This document shows, piece after piece, positions 8,682-17,234 of a DNA stretch of 64,000 nt. The DNA comes from Spirochaetota bacterium (GTDB lineage: Bacteria; Spirochaetota; Spirochaetia; SPDA01; JAJSAL01): NCBI GenBank assembly GCA_024274705.1, contig JAJSAL010000116.1:1-64000 (forward strand), read 5' to 3'. Under the pieces are notes generated by a model. That model had not been told where the DNA came from. It saw only the letters and a list, made by a program, of their open reading frames with translations, and did not search any database. Numbering within the stretch: position 1 is the stretch's first letter; every line of letters begins with the position of its first letter. A program made the translations under genes and the position numbers.

Positions 8682-10583
8682 ATGAAAGATCATCATTTTA
8701 AAGAGTTATTTCGTAAAGGGGTTGCCTCTGGGGGAAAAGGTAATTATAAAGAAGCGATCCATCTGTTTTCCTCAATCGTCAGTCAAACGGATATATTTCC
8801 CCAAGCCCTCCTCTACCTTGGAAGAAGTTACCACGCCCTGGGTGAATACGAGAAAGCCGTAACTATTCTGAAGCATTTTATTAACCGCCGGCCCGATTCT
8901 AGTGCCGGGTATTTTTTCCTGGGCAGGTCATACTGCGCCCTGGAACAGTATAATCGCGCAGTGTACTGCCTGAAGAGGGCCAGGTTACGAGACGGTAACA
9001 ATCCTCACATCGAAAGTTTTATAGGTTTATCCTACCTTAAAATGCGAAAACCGGAAAAAGCCCTGATATTTCTCGAACGGGCGGTTCAGCTGGACCCGGA
9101 TAATACTTCGATTTATACGGGATACCTCAATGCGCTGGCTGTTCAGGGAGTACGTCTGTTTCACTTGGGTGATATGGATCTGGCAGGCCAGATATTCCGT
9201 TTTATCGAAAAAGCGGACAAGGATTCCATCCTTACACACATCTATCTTGGCATTATCGAGCGGGAACTGGGAAATATCGATCAAGCAATCGAACACACAG
9301 ATAAGGCTATTGCCTTATCTGACGATCCTCTCCTTAAACTGAGAAGAAGTTCCCTTCTCTATCAGTCGGGCAGACACAAAGAAGCAGCTGATGCTCTGGA
9401 TTCACTGAAGCAGCACTACCCGGAATTTCAGAATAGCCTGCCGAAGCAGGAAGAACTGAATAAATTCCAGGCGATCAGTCTTTTCCGGGAGAATAAATAC
9501 GTCAAGGCTATTTTCCATGCAAGGAACACTTTAAAGGAGGATCCTAATGATATCGACATGCACCTTCTTATAGGCGAATCCTACAGGAATCTAGGAGAAT
9601 TCGAAAAAGCAACGAATCATTTTCAACAGGCATCCCTCAAACAGCCGAATTCCCTGGAATCGCATTTAGGTGCTGCCATGGTGTTCTGGCAGATGGAACG
9701 CTACCAGGAGGTTCTGAAGGAACTTAAGCGCATCGAGTCCATGGATGGTGATAACGATATTGTGGAGTATTACCGGGCACTCTGTATGAGCAGACTGGAA
9801 TATCCCGGTGAGGAGTCATTGCCTGCGGTTCAGTCTGCGCTAAAACGGTACGGACCGGACCTTTTTCTTTTAAACACCCTGGGAAACGAATACGTTCGCA
9901 GCGGATTTTCGGACCTGGCGGAGAAATGGTTTAAAAAAGCGATCCAACTGGCAGGAAATAACCGTGATTCCCAGTTGGGACTAATACGTGTATACCGGGA
10001 ATCAGGAAAAACGAAACAGGAAATACATGCTCACAAGGATTATCTGAAAGAAGAACCTGGTGATACTGAAATACGAAAACAGCTTATTCATCTTTTCATC
10101 TCTGCTAAAAGGTACAAAGAAGCGGTGAAGGAAATCCTCAAACATGATGCGTATGGCCGGAAAGAAAAAAGCTTCCAGGGCCTCCTGGCGCTCTGCTATA
10201 TGAAAACCGACCGTTTCATTGACGCTGCAGTAATCTACCGGCAACTTCTTCGAAAAAATCCGGAAAACACCGAATTTTTAAGAGGACTTATCTACTGTTA
10301 TGCCAGGTCAGGAAATTCGAAAAATGCAGTGTTCTTTTTGGAAAAGGCATTGAGTCATATTAAACCTACACTTTCCCTCAGTCTGATCCTGGGGGTGCTG
10401 AAGTACAAAGACGGTGATACAGAAGGAGCTTTGGAGTGGTTCCGAAAAGCCCTGTCCACCTCAAAAAAAGACTGGAGAGCCTACCAGAATATCGGTATTA
10501 TCTATAAGAGAAAAGGAATAGTTGATTTCGCGGAAATGTTTCTTTCCCGGGCAAGGGAACTGAAAGCCAGGGAGACTGTATGA
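8682..10583 (+). CDS. TPR-repeat protein, large, cytoplasmic
   Basis: The 633-residue protein is built of tetratricopeptide repeats over nearly its whole length. Examples are ALLYLGRSYHALGEYEKAVTI near 40, YLKMRKPEKALIFLERAVQLDP near 125, and YQNIGIIYKRKGIVDFAEMFLSRA at the end. No signal peptide or membrane segment is seen, so it probably acts as a cytoplasmic scaffold. It is divergent from purB and precedes the unknown gene at 10649, which has its own promoter. The repeat content gives no specific partner. The start has only a weak ribosome binding site but marks the first convincing repeat. Confidence 0.85.
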   Translation: MKDHHFKELFRKGVASGGKGNYKEAIHLFSSIVSQTDIFPQALLYLGRSYHALGEYEKAVTILKHFINRRPDSSAGYFFLGRSYCALEQYNRAVYCLKRARLRDGNNPHIESFIGLSYLKMRKPEKALIFLERAVQLDPDNTSIYTGYLNALAVQGVRLFHLGDMDLAGQIFRFIEKADKDSILTHIYLGIIERELGNIDQAIEHTDKAIALSDDPLLKLRRSSLLYQSGRHKEAADALDSLKQHYPEFQNSLPKQEELNKFQAISLFRENKYVKAIFHARNTLKEDPNDIDMHLLIGESYRNLGEFEKATNHFQQASLKQPNSLESHLGAAMVFWQMERYQEVLKELKRIESMDGDNDIVEYYRALCMSRLEYPGEESLPAVQSALKRYGPDLFLLNTLGNEYVRSGFSDLAEKWFKKAIQLAGNNRDSQLGLIRVYRESGKTKQEIHAHKDYLKEEPGDTEIRKQLIHLFISAKRYKEAVKEILKHDAYGRKEKSFQGLLALCYMKTDRFIDAAVIYRQLLRKNPENTEFLRGLIYCYARSGNSKNAVFFLEKALSHIKPTLSLSLILGVLKYKDGDTEGALEWFRKALSTSKKDWRAYQNIGIIYKRKGIVDFAEMFLSRARELKARETV

Positions 10584-10603
10584 TGTTTTTTCGTAAAATG
10601 TGC

Positions 10604-10631
10604 TTGAACTTTTGTTACCCTGTTTTATACT
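10604..10631 (+). promoter_or_regulatory. sigma-70-like promoter for the gene at 10649
   Basis: A -35 box TTGAAC (10604-10609) and a -10 box TATACT (10626-10631) are separated by 16 bases. A strong ribosome binding site (TAGGAGG) follows, six bases before the ATG at 10649. This suggests the small gene is transcribed independently of the TPR gene. Confidence 0.55.
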
Positions 10632-10648
10632 TGGGTTAGGAGGACTGT

Positions 10649-11191
10649 ATGGAAGAAAAAGCGCTCGATTTGTTTCAGGCATATTCGAAGAATAAGCTCC
10701 CGAAAGAGGGTGGATATATCGTGTCCACCTTCTTTGACAAAAACTCGATCTATTCGATCTATGAAATCGTAGCATACAATGGGGTGAAAAGCATCTATCT
10801 GAGCAATGACGGGTTAACCTTCCAAACCGACGGAAGCAAGCTCTTCGTTCTGGTAGAACCTGCCAGTTACCCAAAGAAGCATATGGAACCTGTAAGCAGA
10901 TCTCAAAACGAACAGATACCCCACCGGTTCAAAGAACTTGATATCTATACTGCAGAGAACCAGACAAAGATTATGATCAGCAAGGAACCCATTATTACCT
11001 ATTCGTCATTTACGATTCTGAAACCCACTGGAATCAATTTCTCGCTTGTTTTTTATAACCATCCCGAAGTACTGGATTCTATTGATTTTTTCTTTAACCA
11101 GACCCTGAACAAGGAAGCAGGCATACCGAAATCCGATGCGAAAAAGGTGGCTGAACTGATCACAGAAGGTCTTAAAAAGTTCTCCATATAG
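10649..11191 (+). CDS. conserved-looking protein of unknown function
   Basis: This 180-residue soluble protein has no signal peptide or membrane helix and is not recognised. It has a beta-rich middle (SIYLSNDGLTFQTDGSKLFVLVEP, then ITYSSFTILKPTGINFSLVFYNHPE) and a helical C-terminus (KSDAKKVAELITEGLKKFSI). It has a good ribosome binding site and its own promoter. It is followed by a convergent dikinase-like gene with a terminator-like hairpin between them. No function can be assigned. Confidence 0.75.
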   Translation: MEEKALDLFQAYSKNKLPKEGGYIVSTFFDKNSIYSIYEIVAYNGVKSIYLSNDGLTFQTDGSKLFVLVEPASYPKKHMEPVSRSQNEQIPHRFKELDIYTAENQTKIMISKEPIITYSSFTILKPTGINFSLVFYNHPEVLDSIDFFFNQTLNKEAGIPKSDAKKVAELITEGLKKFSI

Positions 11192-11200
11192 TAAAGGAAC

Positions 11201-11234
11201 AGGAAGATGGGGCCCTGCGCTCCCCTTTCTTCCT
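11201..11234. terminator. hairpin between convergent genes, probable bidirectional terminator
   Basis: AGGAAGATGGGG (11201-11212) can pair with CCCCTTTCTTCCT (11222-11234) with one bulge, closing a 9-base loop. It sits in the 65-base gap between the ends of two convergent genes. There is no strong T-run, so confidence is moderate. Confidence 0.45.
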
Positions 11235-11256
11235 GGCTGACCCGGATCCAGGCTGA

Positions 11257-13902
11257 TCAGCTCTCTTTTTCAGCACCGCCAAGGTTAAGCTGCGCAACTG
11301 CCAGATTGGCAATGGGTACCGAATAGGAAGAACAGGATACATAGTTCAGTCCGATATCCATACAGAACTTGATATTCTCCGGAATCGCTCCATGCTCACC
11401 ACAGAGACCTTTTTTCAGGTCCGGCCTGGTCATATTGCCCCGGCGTACTGCAGTGGCAATAAGCTCTTTTACGTGAGGATTAAGCATCTGGAAAGGGTTC
11501 CCTTCGAGCAGGTCGAACTGGGTGTAATCCGGCATAAACGAGTTGAAGTCGTCCCTTGAGAGCCCTGTTGTGGTCTGGGTCAGATCATTCGTTCCAAATG
11601 AAAAGAACTGGGCATATTTCGCAATCTCACCTGCACCCAGAGCAGCAGCCGGTAATTCAATCATGGTGCCTATCTTGTAATCGATTGGTGAAGCTTTCAT
11701 ACTTTTCCGGATCTCTTCTTCGGTTTTCACGATACCTTTGAACGTCTTACCTTCAATTTTTTTACCATAGATGAGCAGTTTTATTTCGTTTGCATTCATA
11801 ATAAGAGGTATCATGATTTCCAGGTGTACATCAATTTTTTCTTTCTTAAGGGTATATACAGCCTCAAAAATCGCTTCGGCCTGCATCTCGTAGATCTCCG
11901 GATACGATACAGCAATCCGGCAGCCCCGGTGTCCAAGCATAGGGTTGAACTCTTCCAGTCCTTCACACGCTGACAGTACATCAGCCTTGTTGAGTTTTTC
12001 ACTTCCCTTCTGTTTCTTCAAATACGCCAGAAAAGCGTTCATCTCGTCCGGATTGTGCGGAAGAAATTCGTGGAGAGGGGCATCCAGAAGGCGTATAGTT
12101 ACCGCTTTTCCCTGCATTATCTTCAACAGCTGGTAGAAGTCATTCTTCTGCATGTTCTTGAGTTTCTTGAGGGAACTGTTGCGTTTTGCAGGCGTATCAG
12201 AGATGATCATTTCCCTGAAAACGTTTATTCGTTTGTCTTCGAAAAACATGTGTTCTGTCCGGCATAACCCGATACCCTCGGCTCCGAACTTAAGGGCAAG
12301 CTTAGCATCCCGAGGTTTATCAGCATTTGCCCGCACATGAAAATCAGTAACGTGTTTTTTAATAATTGTCAGAAAATCGAGTAATCCCGATGTCTTAGGG
12401 TCAGGTTCGATAAGCCGGGCAGTGCCGATGTAGAGGATCGGATCATCGAACTGGGGTACATTGAGGGTAACGTAATCCCCTTCTTTAATGGTGACATCCC
12501 CTATGGTTGCGCTGTTGCTGCGAATTATCATGTCCGGTTTTACAAGAGACACTTTGCCATACTGGCGTGCAACAACCGATGCATGAGCGGCATAACCACC
12601 TTCATTGGAAAGGACACCTGTTGCGACTTCGATAGCTTTTACATCTTCGGCAAATGTTGCTGACAGGCAGAGAATGAACCTGGTATCCTCACCTTTGTGG
12701 GATGCCATTTTCTTGGCATCCAGAAGTCCTTCAGTGGAAAAATACACCCTTCCGATTGCCGCACCAGGCGCTCCGGATATTCCTCCCTCGATCGCTTTAA
12801 GGGATTTTACCGAGTTCAGGTCCACTATGGGGTGAAGGATTTCGTTGAGCTGTACAGGTTTGATTGCCTTTATCATGTATGTATCATCGATTATCTTTCG
12901 CCTGTTAAGGTCCAGCAGTGTCTGGATGTCAGCCTGTGTCGATTTCGACATAACCGGTCTCTGATCGATAAGCCATACCTTACCTTTTTCTATAGTGAAC
13001 CGGATAGAACGGATTTCCTTGAAGTGATTCTCAACACTATTGGCAATTTTTTGAAGTTCCTTGAGAAACTTGGACTCTATTTTATTAATATCCTTTCCTT
13101 TTTCTCCGAAGGAATCGAATTTTTCCTCATAGAAAAAACCCTGCAGCCTTTTTTCCCCTGATACGATGTCCCGGGTAAAAAAACTCCCGCTGGCACTTCC
13201 CTTGCCGTAGTTCCCGTATACCATGGGTTGAATCAGGAGGGCTACATCATTGTCGTTCATCTCATCCAATTCCAACATCCGGCTTATACGTTTAAGGGCG
13301 ATACTCAGCTGGGTGAAGGCATCGGAGAAAAAACCCTCAGGCAGGTTTTCGAAATATTTTTGAAACAGTTTTTGACGCTGCGCTTCGGAAAACTCTTTTT
13401 CCATTTCCTTATTGACTTCCGCCATAAGCTTTCCGTATCTATCGGCGTCTTTTTTACGATTCTCGAGTTCAGCAATTTTAGCTTCTATCTCAAGATAGCC
13501 TTTTATCATGAACTGGATTTCGTGAAATCCGAAATTCTCTCCAACATATTTATTGAATCCCGGGATCGTTTCTGTAGTAAGCCCGAAATTGTGGAGAGCC
13601 GGGTAATTCATGAGTGCCAGATTGGGGCTGATAACAATTTTCAGCAACAGAGGATTATCAGGATCATTGAATATTTTTTTCGTGTCGGGTTCAAACTTCT
13701 TCAGGTTTTTCGACAGATGAGGTTTCAAATCTTCTTCCTGCAAGAATGACGCTACATCTGCATCGATTATAAAACCCGGCAGTATCGGCAGATTGAGCTC
13801 GGCGAACTCGTTGGCGAGTCTGCCCCTTCTTCCTATTTTTTCAATATCTTCTTCTTTTTTTACATAAACGTTCCTGGAAAAGAAATGTATGTGTTCTTTC
13901 AT
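11257..13902 (-). CDS. pyruvate phosphate dikinase-like protein with an altered ATP-binding domain
   Basis: The 881-residue protein matches PPDK in length and domain order. The swivel domain keeps the phospho-histidine (GGYAAHASVVAR near 437). The C-terminal PEP/pyruvate barrel is intact: GIGLCRTEHMFF, RLLDAPLHEFLP, NPMLGHRGCR, TMIELPAAAL, FSFGTNDLTQ and GLCGEHG with the catalytic cysteine. The N-terminal nucleotide half is divergent. Where PPDK has VRSGA this protein has IVISP, where it has D-x-E-FTIE this has S-I-RFTIE, and LQTR becomes IDQR. By my alignment several ATP contacts are lost. It is the third gene of the run from cfpA, an order resembling T. pallidum TP0748-TP0746. It may be a PPDK pseudoenzyme, regulator or changed-specificity enzyme. 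Confidence 0.85.
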   Translation of the reverse strand: MKEHIHFFSRNVYVKKEEDIEKIGRRGRLANEFAELNLPILPGFIIDADVASFLQEEDLKPHLSKNLKKFEPDTKKIFNDPDNPLLLKIVISPNLALMNYPALHNFGLTTETIPGFNKYVGENFGFHEIQFMIKGYLEIEAKIAELENRKKDADRYGKLMAEVNKEMEKEFSEAQRQKLFQKYFENLPEGFFSDAFTQLSIALKRISRMLELDEMNDNDVALLIQPMVYGNYGKGSASGSFFTRDIVSGEKRLQGFFYEEKFDSFGEKGKDINKIESKFLKELQKIANSVENHFKEIRSIRFTIEKGKVWLIDQRPVMSKSTQADIQTLLDLNRRKIIDDTYMIKAIKPVQLNEILHPIVDLNSVKSLKAIEGGISGAPGAAIGRVYFSTEGLLDAKKMASHKGEDTRFILCLSATFAEDVKAIEVATGVLSNEGGYAAHASVVARQYGKVSLVKPDMIIRSNSATIGDVTIKEGDYVTLNVPQFDDPILYIGTARLIEPDPKTSGLLDFLTIIKKHVTDFHVRANADKPRDAKLALKFGAEGIGLCRTEHMFFEDKRINVFREMIISDTPAKRNSSLKKLKNMQKNDFYQLLKIMQGKAVTIRLLDAPLHEFLPHNPDEMNAFLAYLKKQKGSEKLNKADVLSACEGLEEFNPMLGHRGCRIAVSYPEIYEMQAEAIFEAVYTLKKEKIDVHLEIMIPLIMNANEIKLLIYGKKIEGKTFKGIVKTEEEIRKSMKASPIDYKIGTMIELPAAALGAGEIAKYAQFFSFGTNDLTQTTTGLSRDDFNSFMPDYTQFDLLEGNPFQMLNPHVKELIATAVRRGNMTRPDLKKGLCGEHGAIPENIKFCMDIGLNYVSCSSYSVPIANLAVAQLNLGGAEKES

Positions 13903-13923
13903 TGGACTTCCTCGTCTCTGGTT

Positions 13924-14961
13924 TTAAAATAAACTGAGCACTGTGTTTACAGGGAACCGCAGAAAATCTTCGAACCTGTTGCTCGCTCCCTGAAAAAGAT
14001 ATCTCTGCAGTTTGGCTACATCCTTTATTTCATCACCTGCCACAGCGAAAAGAATTGGACTTCCGTGCTTTACTTTTCCCCATTTGAACAACGTATTAAT
14101 ATCATGAATTCGTTCACCATCATAGAAAATGTACACTTCCAGTGAAGGATGTTTTGCCTTGTAACTTTCGATTATTTTCTTCCAGGCTTCCACATTTCCG
14201 TTATGAAACAGTTCGTTTGTTACGTTAACTGAATACATTGGAGTCATACGCATCTTCCCCGCGGGCTTAAGAGCAGGCTGCTGAGGAGCTGAAGGAGTAT
14301 TTTGTTTAACCGGTGCCGTGGGTTCAGCCCTCTTGGCCGCCGGCATTCCGGCTTTTACCCTTGGTTTACGTGCAGGCGTTTTCTTCGGCCACGGTTTTTC
14401 TTCTTCGATCTCGACTTTACGATACCCGTACTTTCCGGAGGTAAATGATGCCGGCGCTTTGGTCTTCCGTCCTTCTAAATACTGAATAACCAAATCAATC
14501 GCCTTGTTAATACTTTTTTTATCCTGACTATCTGCAAAACACCCGGCGTACACTACAACCGGCTCATCCCTCTTTATCTGGTTCAATGATTCCCAGTTAG
14601 TTTTATTTTTGGGGTTAATTAGTGTGAGACCAAGTTCAGGATGATAGTATGCCAGTACGATATCGACAGCTTTCCATGTCTTTATCTGGTCGTGGATGTT
14701 CTCGAAATTCTCAAGGGAGTTCTTCATGTTGTGCGACTTGTAACTGTAGCCGTACTTGTCGACAAGGAGGGCGTATACAATACTGTGAAGCTGCTCATTT
14801 TCGATTTCATTTTTGGCTATCATTGCGTTGAGCAGGTCCGCAAGATTGTATCTATCTTCGAAATCGCTAAGTAAGGACGATACGGCCTGAAAATGCTTAA
14901 GGGATTCATTGAATCCCTTTTTCGTGCTCAGCCGTTCGAATGCGTAAACTGCTGTAGCCAT
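13924..14961 (-). CDS. unknown two-domain protein between cfpA and the PPDK-like gene
   Basis: The 345-residue protein has an N-terminal helical domain (about 1-165), then a basic Pro/Ala/Lys-rich linker (about 180-235, KKTPARKPRVKAG...). A compact C-terminal alpha/beta region (about 240-345) includes VYIFYDGERIHDINTLFKWGK. No signal peptide or membrane helix is seen, so it is probably cytoplasmic. It is 21 bases upstream of the PPDK-like gene and follows cfpA after a hairpin. Its position matches my memory of T. pallidum TP0747, a protein of unknown function. A role linked to the filament is only inferred from context. Confidence 0.75.
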   Translation of the reverse strand: MATAVYAFERLSTKKGFNESLKHFQAVSSLLSDFEDRYNLADLLNAMIAKNEIENEQLHSIVYALLVDKYGYSYKSHNMKNSLENFENIHDQIKTWKAVDIVLAYYHPELGLTLINPKNKTNWESLNQIKRDEPVVVYAGCFADSQDKKSINKAIDLVIQYLEGRKTKAPASFTSGKYGYRKVEIEEEKPWPKKTPARKPRVKAGMPAAKRAEPTAPVKQNTPSAPQQPALKPAGKMRMTPMYSVNVTNELFHNGNVEAWKKIIESYKAKHPSLEVYIFYDGERIHDINTLFKWGKVKHGSPILFAVAGDEIKDVAKLQRYLFQGASNRFEDFLRFPVNTVLSLF

Positions 14962-14995
14962 CGCGTTTCCTCTTTTCTTTTGTATTTGTAAATGG

Positions 14996-15022
14996 AAACT
15001 CCTCCCATTAAGGGAGGAGTTT
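14996..15022 (-). terminator. strong hairpin directly after cfpA
   Basis: An 11-bp perfect stem (AAACTCCTCCC / GGGAGGAGTTT) with a five-base loop lies 15 bases downstream of the cfpA stop. The following T-run is weak, so it may be a partial terminator that lowers expression of the two downstream genes, or a 3' stabilising structure for an abundant filament mRNA. Its GGGAGGAG arm resembles a Shine-Dalgarno but lies about 35 bases before the next start, too far to serve it. Confidence 0.6.
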
Positions 15023-15037
15023 TAATCTCACGAGTAA

Positions 15038-17092
15038 TTATAAACTTTTCAATCCTGAATCGCCAGACGGTTTTCGTCCCCTTCTCTTTTTAGGTCCCGA
15101 GTCAACGACACCTTTGGACGCGCTTCTCGGTTTTCTTCCCCGCTTTTTGGGAGCGCCTTCGATTACCGTAGACAGATCCTCTGAAGAGGATGCCCCGGCA
15201 GGCGCATTAAGCATGTCAAGATAACTCGACCCTGCTGCTGAAGATGAACTTTCTTCATCCTTTTCCGATTCAAAATGCATCGTGATGTCCTCTCGGATTG
15301 TGGAACGCCGCCGGGAGAATGATGCAAAGGCCGCATCCTGGAACCCTTTAGATACACCATGCAGAAATTCATTAAGCACATTAGCCATCCCTAAGAGTAT
15401 GGCCCTTTTCCTCTTGATCGAAGTAATATCCACATCAAGAAGAAGTCCCGGCTGGATATGATACGGATTGATGATGTAGTCGAACTTGTTAAACTCGGTT
15501 TCGAGGAAGACAAGACGATCTTCCGTAACCCGTCTCTGGATGGGATACTTATAGCTGTACATGTTCTGCAGTTTTTCCCGCATCATGACGAGTCGTTTTT
15601 TCATTCTATCTTTATCGTAAAGATAGGTACGGTTGCTCTGTTCCACCTCGGTCTCTGCCGGTTCGATAAACGCAACCTCGTCCCAGCTCTTGTCGATATC
15701 TTCGTACAGAGGATCCCCGGTAATGGCTTTAATTTTCTTCTTTATCTTTTTTCTGTATTTTTTCGCCAAGTCGCCAAAATCCAAAACACCTTTCATGAAT
15801 TTGGTATCTTCATAGACCATTTCCAGAACATCCCACAGGTGATCCACTTCGTTGATAAATGACTGGATCATGACGTCGTATGCCTTCCGCTCTTCGATAA
15901 GCTGCGCATTATCGTAGTATTTCATTCGAATGGCGTAGCGCTCATCAGGAAGTATGTTGTAATCCGTTTCCTCATAGTCACGCAGGATGAGCTCCCTGGC
16001 GTTCTTCAGGTTTTCGATGTACTGGTATCCCATCTTCGATGTATCAAGGATCGAAGTGATGGAGTTGATTGCCGTGTTGTAACCACGGTTTCGAATATTC
16101 TCGATATCGATGATCTTTTTTAAATTTTCTCGAACATTGAGCTGATCGAATTCTTCGGGATCGATCTCCGCCCGAAGGCCTTCTATCTTCGCCATCAGTT
16201 CTTTTGCGAAATAGTTATACCGGTTGGACTTTGGATTGTCTATTTCATCACCGGTAAAATTTTCTACACGCTTCATTTTTTCGAAAATAATTTCACTATC
16301 GTTCAGTTCCTCTTTACCTTCATCGACCAGCTGATCTTTCAGTTTTTCGATGTCTTTATCGATGAGATCGATAATATTTTTCGAAATAAGATCTTTGATC
16401 AGGTATTCCACGGTAACCTGGTAGTGGAATATAGGGCTGATAAGTTCAGAATCGAGAATGTTGACCGACAGCTTAACATCAAACACCGTTCGCGGACGGA
16501 TGATGTTGTCCTTGAAGGAACATTTCACGATGGAGTAAGCGTTTTCACCACGGATGAATGCGCCTACATCGGTTTTCTGCCGGAGCAGAGAGTTTGTGTG
16601 GTTTTCCAGGTCGTTCACGCCCCGCTGGATATGCCCCTGAAGGTGTCCGTACATGTTGACAATGGACTTTTCAATTTCACCGGTGTTGAACTTGTCCATA
16701 CCACCGACTTGGTCGAGAAGCGCTCCGATTTCCCTCGGCGTATAACGTACCAGTACCTTCATCTCTTCTTTATCGATGAAGTCCCGAACCTTTTTTACCA
16801 TTTCATCTTCAGATGTCGTGATATAGCGGTTGAACATGTTCTGGTAACTCTGGTTGTAGTAATTATACAGTTTTTCCTTCAAACCGCCCATGACATCGAG
16901 CTTTTCGAGCACTTCTGCAGGCAGCCTGGAGCTGAGATGGTTCATTACTTTATCTACTTCTTCTTCCAGCAGGCGATCGACCTCTGCCTGTTGGTCTCTA
17001 CTTTCCTGGGCGAGAGAGTTCCTAGATCCTACAGCACTCCTCTTTTCCGGGTGAAATACCATAGGGCTTTTCGGTAAGTCTATGCTTCCCAT
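15038..17092 (-). CDS. cfpA: cytoplasmic filament protein A (CfpA-like) with AT-hook-like tail
   Basis: The 684-residue protein is long, charged and mostly helical, without signal peptide or membrane segment. Length, composition and the neighbours (unknown gene, then PPDK-like gene) match Treponema CfpA (TP0748, about 78 kDa), which forms ribbon-like filaments under the inner membrane. In T. denticola its loss is reported to affect cell division and chromosome segregation. The last 40 residues are low-complexity and basic, with two AT-hook-like motifs, KKRGRKP (649-655) and KKRRGRKP (668-675), after a Ser/Ala-rich stretch. The start has a good ribosome binding site (AAAGGAG) and a recognisable promoter. 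Identification rests on memory of the family plus synteny. Confidence 0.8.
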   Translation of the reverse strand: MGSIDLPKSPMVFHPEKRSAVGSRNSLAQESRDQQAEVDRLLEEEVDKVMNHLSSRLPAEVLEKLDVMGGLKEKLYNYYNQSYQNMFNRYITTSEDEMVKKVRDFIDKEEMKVLVRYTPREIGALLDQVGGMDKFNTGEIEKSIVNMYGHLQGHIQRGVNDLENHTNSLLRQKTDVGAFIRGENAYSIVKCSFKDNIIRPRTVFDVKLSVNILDSELISPIFHYQVTVEYLIKDLISKNIIDLIDKDIEKLKDQLVDEGKEELNDSEIIFEKMKRVENFTGDEIDNPKSNRYNYFAKELMAKIEGLRAEIDPEEFDQLNVRENLKKIIDIENIRNRGYNTAINSITSILDTSKMGYQYIENLKNARELILRDYEETDYNILPDERYAIRMKYYDNAQLIEERKAYDVMIQSFINEVDHLWDVLEMVYEDTKFMKGVLDFGDLAKKYRKKIKKKIKAITGDPLYEDIDKSWDEVAFIEPAETEVEQSNRTYLYDKDRMKKRLVMMREKLQNMYSYKYPIQRRVTEDRLVFLETEFNKFDYIINPYHIQPGLLLDVDITSIKRKRAILLGMANVLNEFLHGVSKGFQDAAFASFSRRRSTIREDITMHFESEKDEESSSSAAGSSYLDMLNAPAGASSSEDLSTVIEGAPKKRGRKPRSASKGVVDSGPKKRRGRKPSGDSGLKSL

Positions 17093-17124
17093 TATGCTCT
17101 CCTTTGACTTTTGTTCTATATTAG

Positions 17125-17152
17125 ATTATCAATAAGCGTACGGAAATGTAAA
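17125..17152 (-). promoter_or_regulatory. sigma-70-like promoter of cfpA
   Basis: On the minus strand, -35 TTTACA (17147-17152) and -10 GATAAT (17125-17130) are 16 bases apart, about 35 bases upstream of the cfpA start and its ribosome binding site. The same 142-base region must also hold the promoter of the divergent VWA gene, and it contains a long T-run near 17160-17172. Confidence 0.5.
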
Positions 17153-17234
17153 GTATGTTTTTTTTTTTTTTACCAATTTCCGCTTTCGTGCTATCATTCT
17201 ACATGGTATTATACTATAAAAATAGGGAAAAACG

